Below are positions 1 to 9,132 of a DNA stretch of 28,425 nt, one piece after another (position 1 is the stretch's first letter; the number at the start of each line of letters is the position of its first letter). The position numbers and the translations under genes were made by a program. Location: IMG/VR virus record IMGVR_UViG_3300023313_000024, positions 1-28,425 of that record; one strand, 5' to 3'. The notes under the pieces are model-generated. The model had not been told where the DNA came from and did not search any database. It was given only the letters and a program-made list of their open reading frames with translations. This DNA comes from a virus.

Positions 1-1285
1 TTGCTGCATTCTGAAGTGCGATGCTTGCATTAACAAGACCTCGTAAAAATACAGTACCATTATTATCTTTCATATATTGTGGACCATTATATGGCGGGGC
101 GTAGCCAACATAACCATTGTACATAGTCGCAGGCGAGTACCAAGTATTTGACCACTTGCCCCAAACACCCCCAGATAAGTTGCGCATAAATACAGTGCCC
201 AGAGTCTGGCATGTTAGCTCTTGTACTGCTTCTATAGCAGATAGCTTTCTCACCTTTAAGTATCCATTAGCAGCGGATGCTGGTTTATTTAAGCCTGTTG
301 GGACTGATGATACATAACCTTCAAAGTCGTCTTTGAGTAAATTAAAATCGGACACCACTATTGTAGCCTGCTGTCTATGCCCGTGTATACTAAATCCACT
401 GGCATCTAACTTAGCAACACCACCAGCTACTCCTTTCTGAGATAATGGTATATCCTGAGTAAGTGCTGTTGCTGGTAAGTTTAAATTCGGGACTTTAGTT
501 CCTACAAGAGGTGCTACTGTTGTTCCGATATCCGCTTGAACAAGCGGATTACCTATGGCGTTTAAAGCAGTAATCATGTCAGCTAGAGCTTGCTGAGCGT
601 CCACCTTACTAACATCAGCTTGTTGCTGTGATGTTAGTGCTGAACTCGCGCTACCTGCGACTGACTGTGATATAGTGTTCAACGCAGTGATAGTATCCGC
701 AGCGATAGTGGTTGTACTATTAAGCGATGCAAGTGCCTCAGCAGCCGCAGCCATCGCGTTTGCAGCTTGGTTGATATAGTCGTCAACTGATACACCTAGC
801 GAGCCATCAGGGTTGAAGATGAGACTCTTACCTGCGCGAACGTCACGAGTAGGTACTATCAAATCACCATCGACGTTATCAGGGTCAGCCACACTCAATC
901 GAACACCGCGAGTGTGGATAACCTCATGGAGTTGTTGAACAATAAATGTCAACTTATCAAGTGCATATTCGTGAACAGCAGGGAAGAACCCGCCTTGCGA
1001 TGCGAACGCGGTGAGCTGGTTGAGCGAATAATCTGCTCGAATGTACAACGTCGAACCGATTGGCAACGGTCCTGCGACCAGCTCTATCAACCCTCCGTTT
1101 GGTGCGCCGACTGTTGTTACGATATAGTCAGCACCGAGGGATAGGAGCGTTGGTACAGCACCAGCTGCACCTTTGTAAACAGCCAACTCAGAGGGTTCGT
1201 CGATGCGAAAGGTATATGAGAATATGTTATTAACACCATCGCCAGCGTAAGGTCCTGACGTGATATTCTGAGTATTAACAGTCAT
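1..1285 (-). CDS. Tail fibre protein, T7-type N-terminus (3' end cut by window edge)
   Basis: The reading frame opens at an ATG six bases after an AAGGAG ribosome binding site and stays open for 428 codons to the window edge, so the C-terminus is missing. Residues 1-150 look like the T7 tail-fibre N-terminal domain that docks the fibre to the tail: a start rich in NTQNITSGPYAGDG, a beta-rich core, then FFPAVHEYALDKLTFIVQQL. An Ala/Thr/Ser/Gln-rich stretch at about 180-260 suggests a trimeric stalk. The last visible part (KDNNGTVFLRGLVNA) resembles beta-structured distal fibre repeats that lead to the receptor-binding tip. It lies 23 bases after the giant virion protein gene and is the last late gene seen. 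The N-terminal family match is convincing; the receptor-binding part is outside the window. Confidence 0.85.
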   Translation of the reverse strand, partial: MTVNTQNITSGPYAGDGVNNIFSYTFRIDEPSELAVYKGAAGAVPTLLSLGADYIVTTVGAPNGGLIELVAGPLPIGSTLYIRADYSLNQLTAFASQGGFFPAVHEYALDKLTFIVQQLHEVIHTRGVRLSVADPDNVDGDLIVPTRDVRAGKSLIFNPDGSLGVSVDDYINQAANAMAAAAEALASLNSTTTIAADTITALNTISQSVAGSASSALTSQQQADVSKVDAQQALADMITALNAIGNPLVQADIGTTVAPLVGTKVPNLNLPATALTQDIPLSQKGVAGGVAKLDASGFSIHGHRQQATIVVSDFNLLKDDFEGYVSSVPTGLNKPASAANGYLKVRKLSAIEAVQELTCQTLGTVFMRNLSGGVWGKWSNTWYSPATMYNGYVGYAPPYNGPQYMKDNNGTVFLRGLVNASIALQNAA

Positions 1286-1308
1286 TGGCTACTCCTTCGT
1301 GCATAGTA

Positions 1309-4300
1309 TCACTTCTTAGGTCCATAAATCAACCCTCGTAATGCCAGGTCTTCACCTTCTTCAATCACATCATACAGATGTTCACCTGTCGCCCATAGTT
1401 GCCCTGCACCGGGTAACTGTGCCACTGTTGCAGATAATTTCGTTGCAGACTTCAACGCGTAAGCTGATACATCCTCTCCGTCTTCCCAAACCTGTTTATA
1501 TCCGTCAACACCTTTCTCAAGAATGGAAGCCACTGGGCTGAAGTTATATTGATAATCAGTCACCAATGCACCAACTGCATCACGAACGAATGGAACAGAC
1601 GTTACAGGGTATAGTGCAATTTTCGTTAAAGTCTTCTGTACAATCTCGTCGTCGTCCTCACCCTCGAACTCACCACGCAATAGCATTTCAACCATGACAG
1701 GTATTACATATAACGTCATCACTGTTGCAGTGAACGCTTGAGGACTGATTTGTTTGTACTTTACGTCACGAGCCACACTTCTCGTGATATTACCGAGTGA
1801 ACTAAAGAACGTCATGAACATCGTCATTGTTGCTGTGACCTTGTTTTGATTCCTCAATATCTTAGCCATGTCTTTTGTTGCACCTGAGCCTTGAATACTT
1901 TCTACAACCCAGTCTGCATATTGTGCAGCCTTGACTTCATCGCCCGACTCTTTCGCCACCTTGTTAAATGCTGCTGTCCACGTTGGTAAATCAACCATAT
2001 ACGTTTGCACCGTCGCAATGTGCCACATGGATGCATTTTGGAGCTTCGCGTACTTCGAGGATTTATCTTTCAGTGTTTTACGAAGATTACGGGTCTCTCT
2101 GTCCATTGTATCAATACGATGTGGTAACACTTTGGAATGTTTCATTGCAAAATCCCAAGCAGATATAATACTTTTATCATCGCCGAAGATGGTGCGCAAT
2201 GAGCGAAGATAGTTAGAATGCCCCACTGTAGAAAGAACTGCCTTAAATGTTTCAGTGTACCCGACTTCATTCGCAGTATTGAAGATTCCGAATAACTGCA
2301 TGATTCCTGTGGACGCTTTGAAACCCATCGCGGTCAACGTCACACCTGAGCGTAAGTGTTGGAATGTACTTTCAATCCAATCCTTGCCCATAGACTCTTT
2401 CCCGTCTTTGGCTATATCACTTAACCACGGGCGAAAGTTATCAAATTCAGCTTGCCCAATCGCACCAGCGATTGCATCTTCAACACGATGGTCATTAATC
2501 AACTTATTCACCTGACGAACTGCATCATGGTGGGTGACATAATGTATCACTTCCTCGAAATGATTCGGAATGGTGTCGAGATTCAAGCGAATTTTATCAT
2601 GGTACTTGCTACTACGAGCGTTAGATGCACCAGCGCGAACCGATTGTGTGACTAAACCACTCCGACTAAACATTGAGTCAATGTCATCTTCTTTTTTCTC
2701 TGCCAACTTAGCAGCCTTATTACTGCGAGTCTTGGAGTACACAACAGGGTAATAACCGCCGACAAGTTCAACACCAGCGAGGGTTACATCGCTTGATTCA
2801 ACACGAGTGAGTTCAACACCTTGTGAACGCTTGTACACTTCATTCAACAACGGATATAGCTTGTCCATCTCACTCCAAATCATTTGCACGAGTTTTGCAT
2901 CCTCAACTGTCAGCCTGCTCAGAATATCAACGAGGATTTCATTATCCAAACTTGCGTCTTGCTCATTTGTAATCCAACCTTCACCTCGTAGCATCTTTTC
3001 AAGGTTGCCCTTGTTACCAGTGTTCAATGCCACCGCGATTGCCTGTGAACCAGTCATTTCACCTTTCAGACCTTTGACACTGAATTTGGCATTCATTCGT
3101 TTTTTGTTCGCAACAATATGATTCTGCAATTTCTCCATAACATCCACTGTAATGTCTTTGTGGAGTGTGTACTTATCATGCAGTGCGTCAGTGAAACGCT
3201 GCATAAACAACTGATGGTACATTCCGACCTTCTCTTTATTATCCAACCAACGCGTGACAAAACCCATTTTACTCATTTGAGCGTTGGCGCGTGCAAACCA
3301 CCCCTCGTTCTCTACGTCAGCATCAATACCCTTCTCGCTTCTTGTCTCGTACCTTCCTGATATTACCGCGGTGTGCTCAACCAAATCTGTAACAACCTTG
3401 TCAAAGTCAAGTTCTTCCTCACCACGTGTTATCTTGTCAGTGTTACGCGCAACATGTTCAAGGTTCTTCAATGAATCAACAACACCTTTAAATTCGCTGT
3501 ACGATACTTTCTTCCAATGCACCGAGTAAGTCTCATCCAACACGGCTGCTGACAGTTCTGATAATGTCTCACCGTCTGCTTCACGACTTGCCAACCACGC
3601 TGCCAATGTTTCATTCGACTCGTCAACAGCTTTCATCGACTTGCGGAACTCGAACCGATTCATAACCTTGACAATCTGTTCCCAATAACCGTTGCCAGTT
3701 CTCTGAATGAGTTCACGAATGTTTTTCTTGTTGTATCGTTTTACGAACTTAACACCCTTCATCATGTCGTTCTTGGCTTTAGTGGCTGCCGAATTTAGGT
3801 AGAAGTTTTGCACCTGACGGAGCTTCGCTTCTGCTGCCTTCGACTTGTCACCGTTTGCCAACGCCACTGCGGATTCGGCAGCAGCTTTCAATTCAGCTTT
3901 ACGATATTTAGCAGGGTTTAAGTCCTTGAACGATTGAGTATCAACATAATCCTCAGCAAGTTCACGAATAGCTTTCGCATCACTTGGTGCGCGACGTGAG
4001 CCTTTGGATAACGTCTTCAGTTCAGCAAGCATCAACTTCGCACGTTCTTCGTTCTGCATTGCTAAATCAGCTTCAGCTTCGATACTACCGTCGGAGAGGA
4101 TGTCACCGTGGATACGTTTCATCTCAGCCTCAGCTTCAAGCTTAACTTCTTCAGCCAGCGTCGGTGATTCTAACAAGTCGGTCATCATTTCAGCACCTGA
4201 ATCATAGCCGAGTAACATAGCGGCATCAGATATTGACACACTGTCGTTACCGTTTGTCGTCATGCCTGTGAGCTTCTTGTTCACACCTGTATGCGTTTTA

Positions 4301-7300
4301 CCGTTGGACAGTGTTACAGTTACACTGTGGTTCTCTTTAACCTCGTCACGGTCTAGCTTGATGGAGTTATCATCTTTAGACCTCAGAACAGTTCTCGCGG
4401 CGTGTACTCTGTTCTTCGACAGTTCTGCTTTCTTATCAATTTTGATGTCGTCGAGTTCACTCTTCCACCAATCTTTTGTTTCACGTTTGAGCTGCTTAAT
4501 GAGTTTGTCACGCAGAGTTTCGGAAGCCTTATCTTTCACGGCGTTTACTGTACTCTGATACTCAAGCCATTCTTCATCGGACATGTTGGCGATGTTTTGT
4601 TCGGTGAATGCTGGTTCGAATTTTGTACGGATTTCTGCCGCTTGAATTTGTTCTTCTGTTGCAATCAGACGGGCAAAGACTTTGCGCACGTCATCGTCAA
4701 GCTTGGGGCTATTGAATTTCAAACGCTTGTACACTTCCAACATTAACTGTGAGAAGTATCTAAATGCTTTCCGCAAATCGGACGTAGGTGCTTTACCTTC
4801 CATAATGTAAGCTTCAAAACCGCGAGCCATGTGTTCGTGTAACGCGGTGTTTATTGCGCTGTCGTGCTCTCCACCACGTTCACCAGTGATGTAAGCGAGG
4901 ATGTGTTCTTCTGTTGCATCGCCTTCCACTTCTTTTACGAGGTCGTCCACATTGCGAACAAACCACTCATTCAGTGAATCGACATGGTTGCTACCGCCTT
5001 CAAATTTCAACTCCATGTCATACATGAAGTGAGCAAATTCGTGAAGGAATGTTGAAGCATTGGACGATTCAGTAAGTCGGATTAAAGTGTTAGCAGGGTC
5101 GTAGTACCCGTTCACATCGTCACCTTGTTGGAATAAAACACTATCGGTGACATCTTCCTCACCAACCCACTCAGGCATTACTCCGATTTTTTGTGTAGCG
5201 AATACAGTGTCTTCACCTTTCGCGGTTCTATTCTTTTCACCGTGGGGACCGTAGTTCACCCATGAGTTTTGCCCGCGAGTTTCGGTGGTGACGGCTCTTC
5301 TAGCCAACGGTGAATACATTGCAGAATGTGAGCGCCATGCGTTTTCTTCACCATCGGCTCTGAAACCGACGCCTTCTTTAACATGACCGAAGTAGTCGTG
5401 AACAACTCTGAAGATGTCATTAACCAGCGCCGTCTGCCCTGATATAATAAAGTTAGTTTCAGCGAGCATAGGGCTGTCATCATTTCTGAATGACTCGTCA
5501 CTTCCGTAACCATTTCGAGTACTGAATACATACGCGTGATTGTTCTTGACCACATCTTCAATCATCATACGAGGGTTTTCTTCGTAATTATATTCTACAC
5601 CTTCATCAACAAACTCGGATTTGAAACCGTTGTCGAGCATGAACTGATATTGCTCAAGAGTCTCTGAAATCATAGCATCGTATGAAGCTTTCGCTTCAGG
5701 GTCTTGAGGGTTGTGTTTAACCTTATCGTACTCGTCCGCTATGCGTTTGGCACGTTCGACATCAACCTTCGCATAGCTGCTTGGCGGGTTATATTCTAAC
5801 CCTTTTGACCGAACATACTCTTCAGCAATCTTTTGGATTTTGTAAGAACCCCTTGCCCCTCTGATTCTTGGAAGTCCTTTGAGCGAGCCGTCTGACTCTC
5901 TTGTATGCGCCCTGCGTTCCGTCTGTGGTAAAGTTCCCTCTCCCACGCTTGCTGCTCTTCTTGCTCGATTTTCATCAAGTCGTCTTCGGACTGACGAGTC
6001 CCTTGATTGGATGATGGCACTACGGAGTTCTGCGTTACTACGGAAGTTCCCTTCAGAGGATGGTTGTCGCTGAGAGGTACGTTGTGTCGAATTGTCATTA
6101 TAATCTCCTAGCGTTGGATAAGCCACATAGACTGTGCTACTCTCTATATCGTAAGCATCTTTACCGAGTTGTGCGTCAATCATGTCGGCAAGTATTACAT
6201 TGTCAAACAAAGAAGTGTTTACTATCGACATCTGACCGTTGGAAGTAATATGACCTTTGATGATTGACTCACCTTCATGTGTCATACTTGCCAATGACTC
6301 ATACAGCTTCTGCACATCGAACTGATTGAAGTCAGTTGGGATTTTGACAGTGATTAAACCTTTCTGTTCAAACCCTTTTGCAGGTGTTTCAGATACCACT
6401 AATACACCCTTCTGCTCCAAAGAATTTCCAATGAGCTTAGCAACACTCAACGCCGACAGCGGGTCAGATACTTTGAGTGTGATACCTTGAGATGTCGCAC
6501 CCTCGAAACCGCTCAATACTTCAACTGTACTCATCGGTACACCAATGTGCTCCGAAATCAAAGGGGTTATTTTTTCAACAACTTCACTTGTAACTTCATA
6601 CTGCTGTTGACTGTCGAGTCCCCCCCATTCAAGAGACGCTTCGTGGTCATCAGGGTTTGGGGCAACCTCGAATACAATCTGAGATTCTTCAGTTGATGTA
6701 GAGCTACGTTGGAACAACACATCAGGACTTACCATCTTACTTTGTATAAGTTCTATATTACCAGTCACAGCCATATAAGCTTCATCAATTACCAGCGTCT
6801 CCGCAGGGTTGGCAGCTTCGAGGAAGTGCTGACCCTTGAGTGTCAATTTGAAATTATCTGATAACTTGTCAGCAGAATCAAATACTGAATTATTGTTCAC
6901 TATCTTGATAGGCACTCTGTGCACACCTGCTGCGTTTAATGCAGCCATTCTGTGGCGACCTTCATGCCCTATTATCTTGTCACCTTCCATAACGAGAAAC
7001 GGTGTCTGTGATTCATTTCTGAGTTTGTCAATGTCAAGAGAACCTGCCTCATCGGCAATGACTTGAGGGTCGTCGTGGGTTGCATTCACAAACTCAGCAG
7101 GGTCAACGAACGCAACCAAAACCCTTGACGACTGTCCGTCTGCGCTCTGATTGTCGGTGACAACTGATGCAAGCCGTGAGTCAGTCCAGCCAGCGTCTTT
7201 ATCAAGGTTGGTCAATTCAAGAAGTCTTCTAGTCATCCGTGAGTCATTACTTGAGATTGGATGGTTCTCAAATTCCTTAATCAAATCTTCTAACGTATTG

Positions 7301-9132
7301 ATGCCTATTTGCTTGAGAATACCAGCGTCAGCCAGTGTATCTCTTTTACCTGTGGCAGGTCCTTCAATCTTGAGGTTGTACATCGACTCGTAGGCTTGTG
7401 TAAATGTCATGCCCTTATCTTTCGCGTAAGCTGCTACGAACGATGGGATGAACTCTGCTGCAAGACCTGACTCAGTTTTACTCATGCGACCTGTGTCAAT
7501 GAGTTGAGCCTTCACATTGTTGAACAATTCTTTAGATGTTTCTACTTCTTTGGCATCAAGATTACCTTTCTCAATGAGTTTCTTCATTGACTTTTCGGTG
7601 AAAACTTTACCCTGTTCACGGCGATGAGGTGTGTCAGCTTCCGCACTTAACTTCACATGGTCAGCGAGTTGATTGTAATGTTCACTCTTCACAACCTTCG
7701 ACACGAACTCTTTCATCGGTACTTGAATGTCAATGTCCTTAGACTCACGGCTGTCCAACTTCTCCCTGAGTGAATTGAGCACTTCATCACCGCTCACTTC
7801 TTCATACGACTTCTGATTCAGATACTCTTCAACAATTTCAGCGTCAAGAAACACTTCACCGTCTGCGTCTACGTTGTCGATGAACTCCGAGAGAGTGTCG
7901 TCATCCAAATCAAAGTCAGGGTCATTGACAATGTTTCTGATTCTCTCCAATTTGTTCTGTTCACCTTTGAACAGTCTATCAGCTTTGAATGCCTCATTCT
8001 CAGCAGCTTCCAATCTGCCAGCGATTTTATCAGCGGCATATCCAGCAGTTCTTACAGTGGCAGACTGCAAGGCTACACTGGTTGTCGTGGATATAAGTGT
8101 GCTCAACCACGCATCAGGTTGTTCAAGAGCGTAATCCATGAAAGTCTTTGATTCATTCTCAGGAAGAATTGCCCAGTTGTTCATGTTAGAAAGAGTGGTG
8201 TTAATCAATTCCCCACCAAGGTCTTTCAGTGCAAACTCTACAAAGTTATTGAGTAGTTTCTTATTAGACTTCATCATGCCTAGAAGCGGTGTTACTGATA
8301 ATGATTCAGTCCACTTTTCAAGAGCCGCATTCGACACGCCAAGCATAATTGCTTTGTCAACGTCAACACCTTTGTCCAATGCCTGTGAAACAGATGTTCC
8401 GTATGTGATTCCACCCATGATGTTTATGAACAGTTGTGGGTTACCTGTGCGAAGCATTGTCAACAACGCTGGCATTGTCACGGCGGTTGATTGTATCCCA
8501 CTAATTATATCCTGCCCCACGCGAGGGAGGTGTTTAATATCTTTTAATAACTCAGTTTGGTGTGCTCTTGAACGACGAGCAAACTCGGCGGCAGTGTCGG
8601 CGGCGATGGTGAAGGGGTCCGCTGGTAACTCGCGGTAGCCGAAAACACCTTGCGCCAGTTTTGCAAAAGGGTGTGCTATTGACGACGCGATGCGTGGAAA
8701 TGTCTCTATAATTCCCCACGCAGCTTCTTCAATAATGAATGGTGCAGTTGCCACAGCGTTACCAGTTACGAACAAAGTCTCTAACGCGCTCAACTCTTTC
8801 ACATTGTTGTGAATCTTCGAGGCTTTGCCGTATTCACCGAGCCATTGGTGAAGAACTGGTGAGATTTCTTTGAACCCATTAATATCCAAATCGTCAATAC
8901 GTTGCTTCTTCTTGACTTTCTCAGGGTTTAATTCAACCAAGTTCTGAGGAATACCTGACGATTTAGCCAAGTCCTCCATTTGTTTATAAGTCTGCGGGTC
9001 GTTGTTCATCGCTGACTCTAACACAAGCGGTGTAGGGTCGTAGTGAGGTTCAACAGCAGGTTCAACAGCAGGTTCAACGATGGGCGTATCTAACGAATTG
9101 TCAAACTCAGTACCTTCAAGATTCAGACCCAT
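1309..9132 (-). CDS. Giant polyvalent internal virion protein (ParB-like, HD-GH and zincin-like domains)
   Basis: This 2607-residue protein sits where T7 carries gp16, between the internal core genes and the tail fibre, so it is probably packaged and ejected with the DNA. Visible segments in order: PAVEP repeats near the N-terminus; a hydrophobic stretch at about 205-290; a ParB-like domain at about 670-745 with G722-H-E-G-R-H-R, like the ddrB-type ParB domain of polyvalent proteins; a basic, Ser/Arg-rich linker at about 1015-1097; a conserved domain with HDYFGH at 1245-1250; a zincin-like domain with HEFAH at 1364-1368 followed by HEHMARGFEAYI; long helical, charged regions at about 1470-1850; and a hydrophobic C-terminal region at about 2435-2500 ending LRGLIYGPKK, reminiscent of LPD38-type tails. 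Its start overlaps the previous stop as TAATG. Role in DNA ejection or host takeover is inferred from position; no lysozyme or transglycosylase motif was seen. Confidence 0.8.
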   Translation of the reverse strand: MGLNLEGTEFDNSLDTPIVEPAVEPAVEPHYDPTPLVLESAMNNDPQTYKQMEDLAKSSGIPQNLVELNPEKVKKKQRIDDLDINGFKEISPVLHQWLGEYGKASKIHNNVKELSALETLFVTGNAVATAPFIIEEAAWGIIETFPRIASSIAHPFAKLAQGVFGYRELPADPFTIAADTAAEFARRSRAHQTELLKDIKHLPRVGQDIISGIQSTAVTMPALLTMLRTGNPQLFINIMGGITYGTSVSQALDKGVDVDKAIMLGVSNAALEKWTESLSVTPLLGMMKSNKKLLNNFVEFALKDLGGELINTTLSNMNNWAILPENESKTFMDYALEQPDAWLSTLISTTTSVALQSATVRTAGYAADKIAGRLEAAENEAFKADRLFKGEQNKLERIRNIVNDPDFDLDDDTLSEFIDNVDADGEVFLDAEIVEEYLNQKSYEEVSGDEVLNSLREKLDSRESKDIDIQVPMKEFVSKVVKSEHYNQLADHVKLSAEADTPHRREQGKVFTEKSMKKLIEKGNLDAKEVETSKELFNNVKAQLIDTGRMSKTESGLAAEFIPSFVAAYAKDKGMTFTQAYESMYNLKIEGPATGKRDTLADAGILKQIGINTLEDLIKEFENHPISSNDSRMTRRLLELTNLDKDAGWTDSRLASVVTDNQSADGQSSRVLVAFVDPAEFVNATHDDPQVIADEAGSLDIDKLRNESQTPFLVMEGDKIIGHEGRHRMAALNAAGVHRVPIKIVNNNSVFDSADKLSDNFKLTLKGQHFLEAANPAETLVIDEAYMAVTGNIELIQSKMVSPDVLFQRSSTSTEESQIVFEVAPNPDDHEASLEWGGLDSQQQYEVTSEVVEKITPLISEHIGVPMSTVEVLSGFEGATSQGITLKVSDPLSALSVAKLIGNSLEQKGVLVVSETPAKGFEQKGLITVKIPTDFNQFDVQKLYESLASMTHEGESIIKGHITSNGQMSIVNTSLFDNVILADMIDAQLGKDAYDIESSTVYVAYPTLGDYNDNSTQRTSQRQPSSEGNFRSNAELRSAIIQSRDSSVRRRLDENRARRAASVGEGTLPQTERRAHTRESDGSLKGLPRIRGARGSYKIQKIAEEYVRSKGLEYNPPSSYAKVDVERAKRIADEYDKVKHNPQDPEAKASYDAMISETLEQYQFMLDNGFKSEFVDEGVEYNYEENPRMMIEDVVKNNHAYVFSTRNGYGSDESFRNDDSPMLAETNFIISGQTALVNDIFRVVHDYFGHVKEGVGFRADGEENAWRSHSAMYSPLARRAVTTETRGQNSWVNYGPHGEKNRTAKGEDTVFATQKIGVMPEWVGEEDVTDSVLFQQGDDVNGYYDPANTLIRLTESSNASTFLHEFAHFMYDMELKFEGGSNHVDSLNEWFVRNVDDLVKEVEGDATEEHILAYITGERGGEHDSAINTALHEHMARGFEAYIMEGKAPTSDLRKAFRYFSQLMLEVYKRLKFNSPKLDDDVRKVFARLIATEEQIQAAEIRTKFEPAFTEQNIANMSDEEWLEYQSTVNAVKDKASETLRDKLIKQLKRETKDWWKSELDDIKIDKKAELSKNRVHAARTVLRSKDDNSIKLDRDEVKENHSVTVTLSNGKTHTGVNKKLTGMTTNGNDSVSISDAAMLLGYDSGAEMMTDLLESPTLAEEVKLEAEAEMKRIHGDILSDGSIEAEADLAMQNEERAKLMLAELKTLSKGSRRAPSDAKAIRELAEDYVDTQSFKDLNPAKYRKAELKAAAESAVALANGDKSKAAEAKLRQVQNFYLNSAATKAKNDMMKGVKFVKRYNKKNIRELIQRTGNGYWEQIVKVMNRFEFRKSMKAVDESNETLAAWLASREADGETLSELSAAVLDETYSVHWKKVSYSEFKGVVDSLKNLEHVARNTDKITRGEEELDFDKVVTDLVEHTAVISGRYETRSEKGIDADVENEGWFARANAQMSKMGFVTRWLDNKEKVGMYHQLFMQRFTDALHDKYTLHKDITVDVMEKLQNHIVANKKRMNAKFSVKGLKGEMTGSQAIAVALNTGNKGNLEKMLRGEGWITNEQDASLDNEILVDILSRLTVEDAKLVQMIWSEMDKLYPLLNEVYKRSQGVELTRVESSDVTLAGVELVGGYYPVVYSKTRSNKAAKLAEKKEDDIDSMFSRSGLVTQSVRAGASNARSSKYHDKIRLNLDTIPNHFEEVIHYVTHHDAVRQVNKLINDHRVEDAIAGAIGQAEFDNFRPWLSDIAKDGKESMGKDWIESTFQHLRSGVTLTAMGFKASTGIMQLFGIFNTANEVGYTETFKAVLSTVGHSNYLRSLRTIFGDDKSIISAWDFAMKHSKVLPHRIDTMDRETRNLRKTLKDKSSKYAKLQNASMWHIATVQTYMVDLPTWTAAFNKVAKESGDEVKAAQYADWVVESIQGSGATKDMAKILRNQNKVTATMTMFMTFFSSLGNITRSVARDVKYKQISPQAFTATVMTLYVIPVMVEMLLRGEFEGEDDDEIVQKTLTKIALYPVTSVPFVRDAVGALVTDYQYNFSPVASILEKGVDGYKQVWEDGEDVSAYALKSATKLSATVAQLPGAGQLWATGEHLYDVIEEGEDLALRGLIYGPKK
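9047..9078 (-). repeat. 12-bp tandem repeat encoding PAVE units
   Basis: On the plus strand, ggttcaacagca occurs twice in a row followed by ggttcaac. In the giant virion protein this encodes the N-terminal VEPAVEPAVEP tract. In-frame repeats like this can change length by slippage without breaking the protein. Confidence 0.8.

Noticed and set aside
1341-8638. Many plus-strand frames of 60-166 codons opposite the giant virion gene, including 8138-8638
   Set aside because: They lie fully opposite a coding gene with clear domains, have no convincing ribosome binding sites and give low-complexity Ser/Leu-rich translations typical of antisense frames.
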